Shown here: positions 44,144-51,087 of the stretch, one piece after another
Numbering within the stretch: position 1 is the stretch's first letter
Layout: each line of letters starts with the position of its first letter
Assembly (NCBI GenBank): GCA_023439505.1
Contig: JAEXNR010000002.1
Coordinates: 1 to 64,000, forward strand
Origin: Bacillota bacterium
GTDB taxonomy: Bacteria > Bacillota > Clostridia > Lachnospirales > Lachnospiraceae
Length of the DNA: 64,000 bases
Reading direction: 5' to 3'
Program-made: the position numbers and the translations under genes
The notes under the pieces: generated by a model
Database searches by the model: none
Seen by the model: only the letters and a program-made list of their open reading frames with translations
Told to the model about the DNA's origin: nothing

Positions 44144-44202
44144 TAAGGAAGAAAAAACAACATGGGGTTAAACCGGCGCTGTTTTTCCTTCCTTATTTTT
44201 AC
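44144..44202 (+). terminator. Terminator of ppa
   Basis: AAGGAAGAAAAAACA pairs with TGTTTTTCCTTCCTT over a 20-nt loop, with a TATTTTT tail. Confidence 0.8.
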
Positions 44203-44271
44203 GAAGAGAAAAAAATATTTCCATATACTGTTACAATGACAAAAAATCAACAAATTATCATCGTTTATGAC

Positions 44272-44299
44272 TTGCAATAACTATGTAATTTGGTACAAT
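44272..44299 (+). promoter_or_regulatory. Promoter of the membrane protein gene
   Basis: TTGCAA and TACAAT separated by 16 bp, 41 bp before the GTG start. Confidence 0.5.
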
Positions 44300-44339
44300 A
44301 AAAGGGGAATTAGTGTTCGGTATTCAGGGGGGATTATCT

Positions 44340-44861
44340 GTGGGAGATATTGTGATAGAAGAAACAAATTATAAAGCATTTGCGTTTGCGATGGCAAGTC
44401 TGTTCTTACTTTTAGCTGCAGCTGCAGTTATGATCTATGGATTTATGGGAAAGAAGATGAATTTCTGGCTGCCGGGATTAACAGCTGTTTTTATATTTCT
44501 TATGGCCTTCATCAGAGGGGTAATCAGGGTGACAGATGTGAAGACCCTTCTTACAATTACCAGAGATGGGGTGGTGGACAATTCATCCCTGGGCGGTGTT
44601 GGTTTTATTGCCTATGATGATATCAAAGAATTCCAGATCATAAAGATATATAATTCTGAAGCAATCGCCGTCATACCGAAAAATATGGATGGTTTTATAT
44701 CAAAATTCACAATCGGAAAGAGAAGACAGATTAAGAAGAATATCTATTTGAATTTGCCTCCCGTCGTGATCAACGTGGACATGGCTAAGGATATGGAGCC
44801 GGAGGATATTCTGTCGCTTTTACAGAAACGACTGATAGATTACAGCAGTCTGTATGAATAA
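44340..44861 (+). CDS. Small membrane protein, STM3941-like
   Basis: A 173-residue protein. GTG 44340 is chosen because AGGGGGG lies 7 bases upstream; a GTG at 44313 is in frame but less well placed. Two membrane helices lie at about 15-38 and 46-65, followed by a soluble PH-like domain (LLTITRDGVVDNSSLGGVGF, YDDIKEFQIIK, NIYLNLPPVVINVD). It recalls the STM3941-type membrane proteins, whose job is unknown. It sits alone between ppa and the rpsF operon. Confidence 0.6.
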   Translation: MGDIVIEETNYKAFAFAMASLFLLLAAAAVMIYGFMGKKMNFWLPGLTAVFIFLMAFIRGVIRVTDVKTLLTITRDGVVDNSSLGGVGFIAYDDIKEFQIIKIYNSEAIAVIPKNMDGFISKFTIGKRRQIKKNIYLNLPPVVINVDMAKDMEPEDILSLLQKRLIDYSSLYE

Positions 44862-44989
44862 TAGAAGTGAATTCAGTAAAAATTGATAAGGATATATGAA
44901 TTAGAAAAAAGAGGTTGTATAATTGCCTTATTTATGTTAATATATCTACTTGTGATATGTTATACTAAAAAATTCCTTGCTCTTTAAAT

Positions 44990-45020
44990 ACTATTTTAAC
45001 CACTTCGTCAGTTGAATAGT
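44990..45020 (+). promoter_or_regulatory. rpsF leader: Leader hairpin of the rpsF operon
   Basis: ACTATT and AAC pair with GTT and AATAGT around CACTTCGTCA, 43 nt before the rpsF start. S6 operons often have a leader bound by the S6:S18 complex; this hairpin is in the right place, but I could not match the conserved bulge with certainty. TATACT at 44961 is a possible -10 box. Confidence 0.35.
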
Positions 45021-45062
45021 GTTAGAAAAGGGCCAGAGACCAGAAGGAGGTGCTACACAACT

Positions 45063-45350
45063 ATGAATCAATATGAATTAGCCTTAGTTGTTAATGCAAA
45101 AATCGAGGATGATGCCAGAAACGCAGCATTAGAAGCAGTAAAAGATCTTGTTACCAGATTCGGTGGAACAATTACTAATGTTGATGACTGGGGAAAGAAA
45201 AGATTAGCTTACGAAATTCAGAAAATGAAGGAAGGCTTCTACTATTTCATCCATTTCGACGCTGATGCTACAGTTCCTAACGAAATCGAACAAAGAATTC
45301 GTATTATGGAAAATGTAATCAGATACCTGTGCATTAGAAAAGATGCATAA
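45063..45350 (+). CDS. rpsF: Ribosomal protein S6
   Basis: A 95-residue small-subunit protein. ATG 45063 follows AAGGAGGTG and gives MNQYELALVVNAKIEDDARN; DDWGKKRLAYEIQKMKEGFY is the family signature. It partners with S18, encoded two genes downstream. An upstream in-frame ATG at 45012 lies in the leader and would add a non-conserved tail. Confidence 0.95.
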   Translation: MNQYELALVVNAKIEDDARNAALEAVKDLVTRFGGTITNVDDWGKKRLAYEIQKMKEGFYYFIHFDADATVPNEIEQRIRIMENVIRYLCIRKDA

Positions 45351-45425
45351 TACGAGATAGAATGTACAAAGAATTCGTCTTGTTGATTACTACCCTAAGG
45401 CGAGAGTAAAGGGAGGTAGTTATTT

Positions 45426-45875
45426 ATGAATAAAGTAATATTAATGGGTCGTCTGACAAGAGATCCTGAAGTGAGATATTCTCAGGGAGATAGCTCAACC
45501 GCAGTAGCAAGATTTACTTTAGCGGTAGATCGCAGATTCAGAAGAGCGGGAGAGACTTCAGAAGCAGACTTTATCGGTTGTGTCAGCTTTGGCAAACAGG
45601 CAGAATTTGTGGAGAAGTACTTCAAGCAGGGTATGAAGATGGTGGCTGTCGGCAGAATTCAGACGGGCAGTTATACGAATAAAGACGGACAGAAGGTCTA
45701 CACAACGGATGTTGTTGTAGAAGAAGTAGAATTTGCTGAAAGCAAGGGAAGTTCTGATGGCAGTATCCAAAGTGGTAACCACAACACAAGCTTCAGACCG
45801 GAACCAAGTTCGGCAATGGGGGATGGATTTATGAATATCCCGGATGGTATAGACGAAGAGTTGCCATTTAATTAG
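45426..45875 (+). CDS. ssb: Single-stranded DNA-binding protein
   Basis: A 149-residue protein with the OB-fold opening MNKVILMGRLTRDPEVRYSQ, then VARFTLAVDRRF and the strand VAVGRIQTGSYTNKDGQKVY. The C-terminal acidic tip DEELPFN is the docking peptide for SSB partners. It lies in the usual rpsF-ssb-rpsR order behind AAGGGAGGTAG. Confidence 0.95.
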   Translation: MNKVILMGRLTRDPEVRYSQGDSSTAVARFTLAVDRRFRRAGETSEADFIGCVSFGKQAEFVEKYFKQGMKMVAVGRIQTGSYTNKDGQKVYTTDVVVEEVEFAESKGSSDGSIQSGNHNTSFRPEPSSAMGDGFMNIPDGIDEELPFN

Positions 45876-45921
45876 AATTAGTTTGATCAGATAAATAAAA
45901 TTGGATAAGGAGGTCTTAAAT

Positions 45922-46194
45922 ATGCCATTTAACAAGAGAGATGATAAAGGCGATTCCCCAATGAGAAAGAAGACATTCGGACGTAGAAGAAAGAAGGTCT
46001 GCGTTTTCTGTGCTGACAAGAATCATACAGGAATTGATTATAAAGATGTTAATAAGTTAAAGAGATATGTATCTGAAAGAGGTAAGATTCTTCCCAGAAG
46101 GATTACCGGAAACTGCGCAAAGCATCAGAGAGCTTTAACAGTAGCTATAAAGAGAGCAAGACACATCGCTTTAATGCCTTATACAGTGGATTAA
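45922..46194 (+). CDS. rpsR: Ribosomal protein S18
   Basis: A 90-residue protein; ATG 45922 follows AAGGAGGTC. The sequence RRRKKVCVFCADKNHTGIDY is the zinc-binding (C+) S18 form, then LKRYVSERGKILPRRITGNC and RAIKRARHIALMPY-like ending. It is the last gene of the operon. Its final 33 coding bases and stop recur at 49374-49407 with three changes, as the far border of an inserted segment. Confidence 0.95.
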   Translation: MPFNKRDDKGDSPMRKKTFGRRRKKVCVFCADKNHTGIDYKDVNKLKRYVSERGKILPRRITGNCAKHQRALTVAIKRARHIALMPYTVD

Positions 46195-46195
46195 G
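46162..46195 (+). repeat. Left copy of the rpsR 3'-end repeat
   Basis: A 34-bp stretch starting CACATCGCTTTAATGCCTTA, which encodes the last residues of S18 plus the stop. It matches 49374-49407 at 31 of 34 positions and marks the left border of the 3.2-kb insertion. Confidence 0.75.
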
Positions 46196-46236
46196 CCCTT
46201 GTTTTGCTAGAGGGTTGCAGCGGTTGGGAAAGTCGA

Positions 46237-46266
46237 TTTACGCGACTTGTACACGACTTGCAAATG
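46237..46266. repeat. Paired iteron, left border
   Basis: Two imperfect tandem units, TTTACGCGACT and TGTACACGACT, then TGCAA. The same arrangement recurs at 49239-49267. Such paired short repeats at both ends of an insertion are typical of recombinase recognition sites. Confidence 0.45.
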
Positions 46267-46278
46267 TGAATTGAAAAT

Positions 46279-46333
46279 AGCCGTTACATGACTTGGGTGA
46301 AATTGCTCATCCTGGTGTGTAGCGGCTTTTTGT
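46279..46333 (+). terminator. Terminator of the rpsF operon
   Basis: AGCCGTTACA pairs with TGTAGCGGCT (one wobble) over a 28-nt loop, ending TTTTTG. A related hairpin lies at 49418-49457 behind the second rpsR tail. Confidence 0.75.
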
Positions 46334-46673
46334 ATGCTTTTAAGGTGTGAAAGAGGAAAGTACAAATATTATAGAAATGTTGTGCTCTGTGTAATCAATA
46401 ACAAGGGTGTTAAAAAACAATTCCATATATTGTTGGAACTTCTATATCGGAGGCTTGCAAAGGAGATATATTCATAAGGTGACAGTGGAAATCTATGCCT
46501 TTACGGCAATCGCGCAGTTTTAAACAATAATGATGAAACGATAGAAAGCAGTTCAGAGGTTGAAGGAAGTAATAGCGATAACCTAGAATGGTTTTTTCTG
46601 ATAACAAAGATGAGGTATTAGCAGCAAAGTTCAATTTGAGCATGTCTTTATTGTGCAGAAAAGCGAGGTGAGA

Positions 46674-46757
46674 ATGAATCATGAATACGTAGTTTTTACC
46701 TTAATTATTCTTAATATTCTTATAATCATTTTAACTATATTTACGCAAAGTGCATAA
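46674..46757 (+). CDS. 27-residue hydrophobic peptide
   Basis: ATG 46674 with AGGTGAGA just upstream encodes MNHEYVVFTLIILNILII and a few more residues, one membrane helix with a short polar tail, ending at TAA 46755. Peptides of this size and shape include type I toxins and small membrane regulators. It is not recognised as any family, and no antisense RNA was identified. It lies in the inserted segment near a second, known type of toxin-antitoxin pair. Confidence 0.4.
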   Translation: MNHEYVVFTLIILNILIIILTIFTQSA

Positions 46758-46909
46758 GCAGCAGAGATTAAGCGGCCTAGCATTTCTTAGCACTTGAAAA
46801 TTGCTCTCAGGAAAGAGATATTAGGTAAAAATCAAATAGATATATTGAATATATTCCCAATATCAAATATCATGGTTAAGGATGATTATTATACAAGGGA
46901 GGACAAGAT

Positions 46910-48439
46910 ATGAAAAAAGTGACCCAAAGATTTTTTTCTATGATTATTGCACTAACAGTTTTGGTAACAATTGCACCTACGAAAGCTAAAGCAGATAGTT
47001 GGGATTGGTTTTTTGACTCAGACATAAAATTTTATACACACCAGACAGCTGAGGCGGATACTTCTGTAGGCCGGTTATTATTTGCAGTTAATGAGGATGA
47101 AACTACTGTAAGCGTAGTTGGAAGCTACATACTTGACAAAGATGGTAACATCGATGATACACAATGCGATAGTATAGTGGTAATTCCGGAAAAGATCACT
47201 TATAACAAAGTGACATATACTGTAACAAGAACTGAGGGAACTTTTTACAATAAAAAGGTGGAATCTGTTACTTTCCCTGACTCATTAATTGAAATTGGAT
47301 CTGATACTCTTAGAGGGACAAATGTAAAAGAAGTTAATGTTACAAAAAATGTTGCAAAGATTGATCCTTTTTCAATGCGTTACAACCAATATTTAACCGT
47401 ACTAACTGTGAGCAAGGACAATGTTACATTTGCTTCAGTTTCTAATGTTATATATACAAAGGATGGAAAATCTCTGGTTCTTGCAGCAAATCTAGGTAAA
47501 AAAGTTTCTGTGAAAAATGGAATTCAAAAGATTCTGGCAAATGCATTTGCAAATTGTGTATATGGTAAAGGACATAATGATTTTGTTTCAATCCTTAATG
47601 AGTTAACATTACCATCATCGATTACTTGTTTAGAAGAATATTCGGTTAGAAACGATGTTTTATTAATTATCTTTAAAGGAAAGTTACCTAAAATACTATG
47701 TGATATTACTGGGGAAGATGGACCAATATTAGTAGTGCCTGCTTCATACGTTTCTGCTTACAAGAAAATTTCTTATAACGGTAATAAAATAGAAGCAATA
47801 AAGGTTACCTCTACTTTAAGTACTAAAACAGCTAAAGCTAATAAAAAAGAAAATGATTTAATCATTAACAGAATTGATTGGAAAAAAGCAACTGGTAAAC
47901 CTAACGAATTTTCTAATGCTCAATGGAAAGAATTTAAAACATATTATGATAATATCTCAAAAAAATACACCAGTGAGGAAGAAAAAGTTAATGCAATACT
48001 AATAAGTGTTTTAAATACTTATTATGTGAATGATGAATACTACAAAGATTTAGAGTGGATGACCTTTTCAAGAGATTATCCAAATTTAACTACAGCATAT
48101 GGTGTGTTTAAAAATCCTGAAAAAGGAACACTTGATAAGTATGTAGTAAAAGTCGCTATTGCAGCATTAAGAACTATAAGTTCTGTTGAAGCTGTTAGAT
48201 TATACCCAATTGTATATGGTGAAAGCTCTGTTAAGAATGATCTTATTTTAGTAAGAATTAATGATAAGATAGTTATTATTGATATTGCAAAGGAAGCTGG
48301 AAGATTTAAAGAAGAAGTTGAAATTAGTAATCTTCAAACTCTTCAAACTTTTAAGTATTATGATATTAATAAGAATTTGTTTAATTATTCTTCTGAAATC
48401 TTTTCTATAAAATATTATATCAAAGGTGAGATGCACTGA
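46910..48439 (+). CDS. Secreted BspA-like leucine-rich-repeat protein
   Basis: A 509-residue exported protein behind GGGAGGACAAGAT. Signal peptide residues 1-29 (FFSMIIALTVLVTIAPTKAKA). Residues about 60-280 carry BspA-type (LRR_5) repeats: VVIPEKITYNKVTYTVT, VESVTFPDSLIEIGSDTLRG, VKEVNVTKNVAKIDPFSM, ILNELTLPSSITCLEEYS. The C-terminal 200 residues are Lys/Asn-rich and unrecognised. BspA-like proteins are surface adhesins. The gene is clearly richer in A+T than the flanking ribosomal genes, as expected of transferred cargo. Confidence 0.75.
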   Translation: MKKVTQRFFSMIIALTVLVTIAPTKAKADSWDWFFDSDIKFYTHQTAEADTSVGRLLFAVNEDETTVSVVGSYILDKDGNIDDTQCDSIVVIPEKITYNKVTYTVTRTEGTFYNKKVESVTFPDSLIEIGSDTLRGTNVKEVNVTKNVAKIDPFSMRYNQYLTVLTVSKDNVTFASVSNVIYTKDGKSLVLAANLGKKVSVKNGIQKILANAFANCVYGKGHNDFVSILNELTLPSSITCLEEYSVRNDVLLIIFKGKLPKILCDITGEDGPILVVPASYVSAYKKISYNGNKIEAIKVTSTLSTKTAKANKKENDLIINRIDWKKATGKPNEFSNAQWKEFKTYYDNISKKYTSEEEKVNAILISVLNTYYVNDEYYKDLEWMTFSRDYPNLTTAYGVFKNPEKGTLDKYVVKVAIAALRTISSVEAVRLYPIVYGESSVKNDLILVRINDKIVIIDIAKEAGRFKEEVEISNLQTLQTFKYYDINKNLFNYSSEIFSIKYYIKGEMH

Positions 48440-48732
48440 CCTCTATCAAGTCAATGTCATGATGTCGAGCAGAAAGCTATTATGCCGTATCAAGGTTTCT
48501 ATTACCAACTTAGTGAGCAGGACTATGATGTGATTTTATATCATTATAAAAAGAGTAATCTGGAGCAATGCAAAGTGATAGCCATGATATTAATGTAAAA
48601 AGGTAAAGGAAAGCTTGACTTAATGTTGACATCCATTCAGGTAGATTTAGATGTTAAATCGTCGAATATTATAGTATTGCTTAGTGAAATTGACTGTGAT
48701 ATACTTTGAGGATAGAAAGAGAGGCGATTATT
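48440..48732. other. Gap with a possible gene remnant
   Basis: A frame at 48482-48598 reads MPYQGFYYQLSEQDYDVILY and some 18 more residues, but has no ribosome binding site. It looks like the end of a decayed gene that I cannot name. Nothing else is supported up to the antitoxin ribosome binding site. Confidence 0.3.
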
Positions 48733-48936
48733 ATGAGTAATGCAAAATCAGCGATTATGGAACGCCTGAATACGATTTCCGATGATGTAAAAGATGAGAC
48801 GGAAATCCTTAATCGTCTATATATGTTAATACGCTTGGAGCATAGCAGGGAACGCTGTAAATCAGAGGGAACCGTATCAGATGATGAAGTAGCGGAGTAC
48901 TTTTCTAAAAAGAAGGAAATGTATAAGGAGCTATAA
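48733..48936 (+). CDS. Antitoxin of a ParE-type pair
   Basis: A 67-residue, highly charged protein. ATG 48733 follows AGAGGCGATTATT. It is helical (MSNAKSAIMERLNTISDDVK) with a C-terminal SDDEVAEYFSKKKEMYKEL tail, the part that would wrap around the toxin. Its stop TAA shares a base with the next ATG (TAATG), the standard coupling of such pairs. The identification depends on the downstream toxin. Confidence 0.65.
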   Translation: MSNAKSAIMERLNTISDDVKDETEILNRLYMLIRLEHSRERCKSEGTVSDDEVAEYFSKKKEMYKEL

Positions 48937-49231
48937 TGCGATTAGAATGGTCACAGGACGCACTGGAGGACTTAGATAATATCTGGGCATATATAGCGGA
49001 GAATAATATTACAAGAGCATTTTCGTTTATTGACGAGATAAGGGCAGAAGCTAAAAAGCTTTCAGATAACCCTATGATGGGATTAAGGTACCGGATTTAA
49101 ATGATAAATATATCCGTGAGTGGTTCTACAGGGATTATACGATAATATACGAAATTGTTGAAGATGCAGTGATATTTCACGAGGTATATAATCAGAAGAA
49201 ATACTATATTAGAACCGTTAAAAGAGATTAA
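48936..49231 (+). pseudogene. ParE/RelE-family toxin, frameshifted
   Basis: The frame from ATG 48936 reads MRLEWSQDALEDLDNIWAYI, a typical ParE start, up to NPMMGLRYRI and a stop at 49098-49100. One frame over, from about 49087, it continues VPDLNDKYIREWFYRDYTII and ends TVKRD at 49229-49231. A single missing base near 49087 splits the toxin, removing the C-terminal strands needed for gyrase poisoning. The antitoxin gene is intact, as expected if the toxin was silenced. Confidence 0.8.
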
Positions 49232-49238
49232 AAGGATA

Positions 49239-49267
49239 TTTACACGACCTTTTACACGATTTGCAAG
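49239..49267. repeat. Paired iteron, right border
   Basis: TTTACACGACC and TTTACACGATT in tandem, then TGCAA, matching the left-border pair at 46237 with a one-base gap. Confidence 0.45.
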
Positions 49268-49373
49268 TCAAAGGGTGAAGATTGCTGAGCCCTGATGAAA
49301 AGCAGGGCTATGAGAGAAGGTAGGAAATAGAGGCAGATGAAGCTGGGTGGAGCCTGATAAATTTCTATCAGTT

Positions 49374-49407
49374 CACATCCCTTTAATGCCTTACACAGTA
49401 GATTAAG
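49374..49407 (+). repeat. Right copy of the rpsR 3'-end repeat
   Basis: CACATCCCTTTAATGCCTTA and following bases reproduce the rpsR end at 46162-46195 with three substitutions. No S18 reading frame precedes it, so it is a duplicated tail. Confidence 0.75.
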
Positions 49408-49417
49408 ACAAAACTGA

Positions 49418-49457
49418 AAGCCGTTACATGACCTTAGGGTTGCGTGGCGGCTTTTTT
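49418..49457 (+). terminator. Second copy of the rpsR terminator
   Basis: AAGCCG pairs with CGGCTT, followed by TTTT; the left arm AGCCGTTACATGAC is shared with the terminator at 46279. This shows the duplication covered the terminator too. Confidence 0.65.
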
Positions 49458-49686
49458 AGACCTGAGCATGAGGAAATATTAAGAATATTTTTGAATGGAT
49501 ATTTGAAATCATAATGTAATAAATTACTATATAAATGAAGAATTTAGACGCTTTGAACACGAAAATACGAAGTAAATGGGAGGTATTGATGAAACCAATG
49601 TGATAGTTTCATAATATGGAATTATTGTTTTCATCTTGTGGCAGTTTTTGTTATGATTATTTATCGGTGATGCTGATAAATTGTTT

Positions 49687-50253
49687 CTATAAAGATTTTT
49701 TCAATTGGTTTGTATTTGATATTCCTTCCTCCGACCAGGTAAGCTTGCATAAGTCCCTAAGAATTTGATTAAATAGGCTCAATTCCTGACTGTTATAATG
49801 ACTCAGGATAAGGTTAATGCCTGCCTCGGTCTGCTCGTGCAAAGCACGATGCAGTATAAAGATTTCCTTACCAAGGGGAGTGATATGGAAGATAAACTCT
49901 TTCTTATTATACGGCAAACCTTCTTTTATGATCAATTTTTTATCAAGCAATTTGGGAATAATTTTGGATACGGTGCCCTTGGGAATACCAGTGTCCTTAG
50001 ATATGAGGATGCTGTTTACCGGTTCAAGTCTCCCGATGGCATCCAGAACATGAAGCATCGTTCCCGTCATGGAACTCATGTGTTTCAATAATATAGGATC
50101 CTTGCACTTTTGAAGGATCCACTTCTTCTCTTCATCATTTTCAGATACATGTTTCTGTATCAAATCATATAAATTCGTCATTATTTTTTTCATTAGAAGT
50201 TCTCTGCTTATTTCATTATTAGAATCGGGGATGGCCTCCGAATGTCTCAACAC
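49687..50253 (-). CDS. MarR-family regulator
   Basis: A 188-residue winged-helix protein. GTG 50253 is chosen because GAAGGAGG lies 7 bases upstream on the minus strand. The DNA-binding part reads LISKDTGIPKGTVSKIIPKL and LLDKKLIIKEGLPYNKKEFIF, with the wing and recognition helix of MarR proteins. It faces a ferredoxin gene across two 25-bp palindromes and likely represses both directions. Confidence 0.82.
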   Translation of the reverse strand: MLRHSEAIPDSNNEISRELLMKKIMTNLYDLIQKHVSENDEEKKWILQKCKDPILLKHMSSMTGTMLHVLDAIGRLEPVNSILISKDTGIPKGTVSKIIPKLLDKKLIIKEGLPYNKKEFIFHITPLGKEIFILHRALHEQTEAGINLILSHYNSQELSLFNQILRDLCKLTWSEEGISNTNQLKKSL

Positions 50254-50321
50254 AATACTGCCTCCTTCACCTGTAGTTACCTTATATAAGTATAACATAG
50301 GATAAGGAATTTGTATTGAAA

Positions 50322-50393
50322 AATATTGTTTCCAAGAAACAATATTGACGAAAGGGTGAATTAATGATAATATTGTTTCTAGGAAACAATATT
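50322..50393. promoter_or_regulatory. Twin MarR operators and ferredoxin promoter
   Basis: AATATTGTTTC and its complement GAAACAATATT form a palindrome with a 3-bp centre (CAA) at 50322-50346, repeated at 50369-50393 with centre TAG. They are 47 bp apart start to start. A plus-strand promoter, TTGACG at 50345-50350 and TAATAT at 50368-50373 (17-bp spacer), has each box touching one palindrome, so two bound dimers would cover it. Confidence 0.8.
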
Positions 50394-50466
50394 CACTAAA
50401 CTAACTTAATCGCCGATGTATCAGTGAGAAGGGCAATCAAGTTGTCAGTTTTGATAAGGAGAGAAA

Positions 50467-50709
50467 ATGAATAACTTATTTGGACATTTAATGAGACAAT
50501 ATGCCAAAAGAAAAGGTGATTTGCAAAATGATTTGAAGCAATGCTCCTATTGCGGGAAGTGTGAAAGGTGTAGAGCTAAAGCCATTACTGTAAGTCGCGA
50601 AGAAAAAAAGTGGGAGTGGAACGAGGAGAGATGCTATCGGTGCGGTCAGTGTATCCATGGGTGTCCCATGAAAAGCTTGGGATTTGTGAATACGAAAAGA
50701 ATAGTGTGA
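50467..50709 (+). CDS. Small 2[4Fe-4S] ferredoxin-like protein
   Basis: An 80-residue protein behind AAGGAGAGAAA. Two cysteine clusters, CSYCGKCERC and CYRCGQCIHGCP, each with four Cys, fit two [4Fe-4S] centres, though the first lacks the usual Pro after the last Cys. It carries electrons in the cytoplasm. No redox enzyme is next to it; control by the divergent MarR through the twin operators suggests a redox or toxic-compound response. Confidence 0.78.
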   Translation: MNNLFGHLMRQYAKRKGDLQNDLKQCSYCGKCERCRAKAITVSREEKKWEWNEERCYRCGQCIHGCPMKSLGFVNTKRIV

Positions 50710-50746
50710 GTCAGAAAAAGATTATTAAAAATATTGGTACTACCAG

Positions 50747-50775
50747 TTGAAATATGTCTAATAATGTCGTATAAT
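50747..50775 (+). promoter_or_regulatory. Promoter of the riboswitch-chemoreceptor unit
   Basis: TTGAAA and TATAAT with a 17-bp spacer; transcription would start near 50782, right at the riboswitch. Confidence 0.75.
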
Positions 50776-50783
50776 GTACCAAT

Positions 50784-50876
50784 ACAATGATAATGGCAAA
50801 CTTATTGAAAAGTAAGGACGCAAAGCTGTGAATCTAAGGTGCTGCTATGTACTATGATCGTCCGGCTGCCAAAGTA
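50784..50876 (+). ncRNA. c-di-GMP-I (GEMM) riboswitch
   Basis: The conserved GEMM-I core is present: GGCAAAC, a stem closed by a GAAA tetraloop, GGACGCAAAGC, CTAA after a short stem, and the closing CGGCTGCC that pairs with the first GGC. It binds c-di-GMP. A terminator stem at 50905-50934 lies between it and the chemoreceptor gene, so control is likely at transcription. Confidence 0.88.
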
Positions 50877-50904
50877 GAAAAGAGAATGAGCTGTTTATTC
50901 TTAT

Positions 50905-50934
50905 ACTGTGGCTGTATGCTGCAGTTCTTTTTTT
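50905..50934 (+). terminator. Riboswitch expression-platform terminator
   Basis: ACTGTGGC pairs with GCTGCAGT (two wobbles) over a 5-nt loop, followed by TTCTTTTTTT. Confidence 0.7.
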
Positions 50935-51087
50935 GCGATAATTTATTGTATCTTACCTTAAACCCAAAAGAAAAATCAAATAAAATGACTAGATGAAACC
51001 TGAGGAATAAGCAGGTCTCTATTATCGCGTACTCATTTACTTGAAGAAATAGGGAAAGCTATACAAATGAATAAGGAGGAAATGAAT

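Larger units (their letters stand above)
46196..46673. other. Left flank of the insertion
   Basis: No supported gene. TTTACGCGACTTGTACACGA at 46237-46256 resembles the paired TTTACACGA units at 49239-49259. A terminator-like hairpin lies at 46279. The rest (46334-46673) is AT-rich with short broken frames. Confidence 0.45.
49268..49686. other. Right flank of the insertion
   Basis: A hairpin AGCCCTG/CAGGGCT lies at 49288-49309. The second rpsR tail is at 49374-49407 and its terminator at 49418. From 49460 to 49686 the DNA is AT-rich; GGGAGG at 49580 precedes only a four-codon frame. No gene is supported. Confidence 0.45.
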
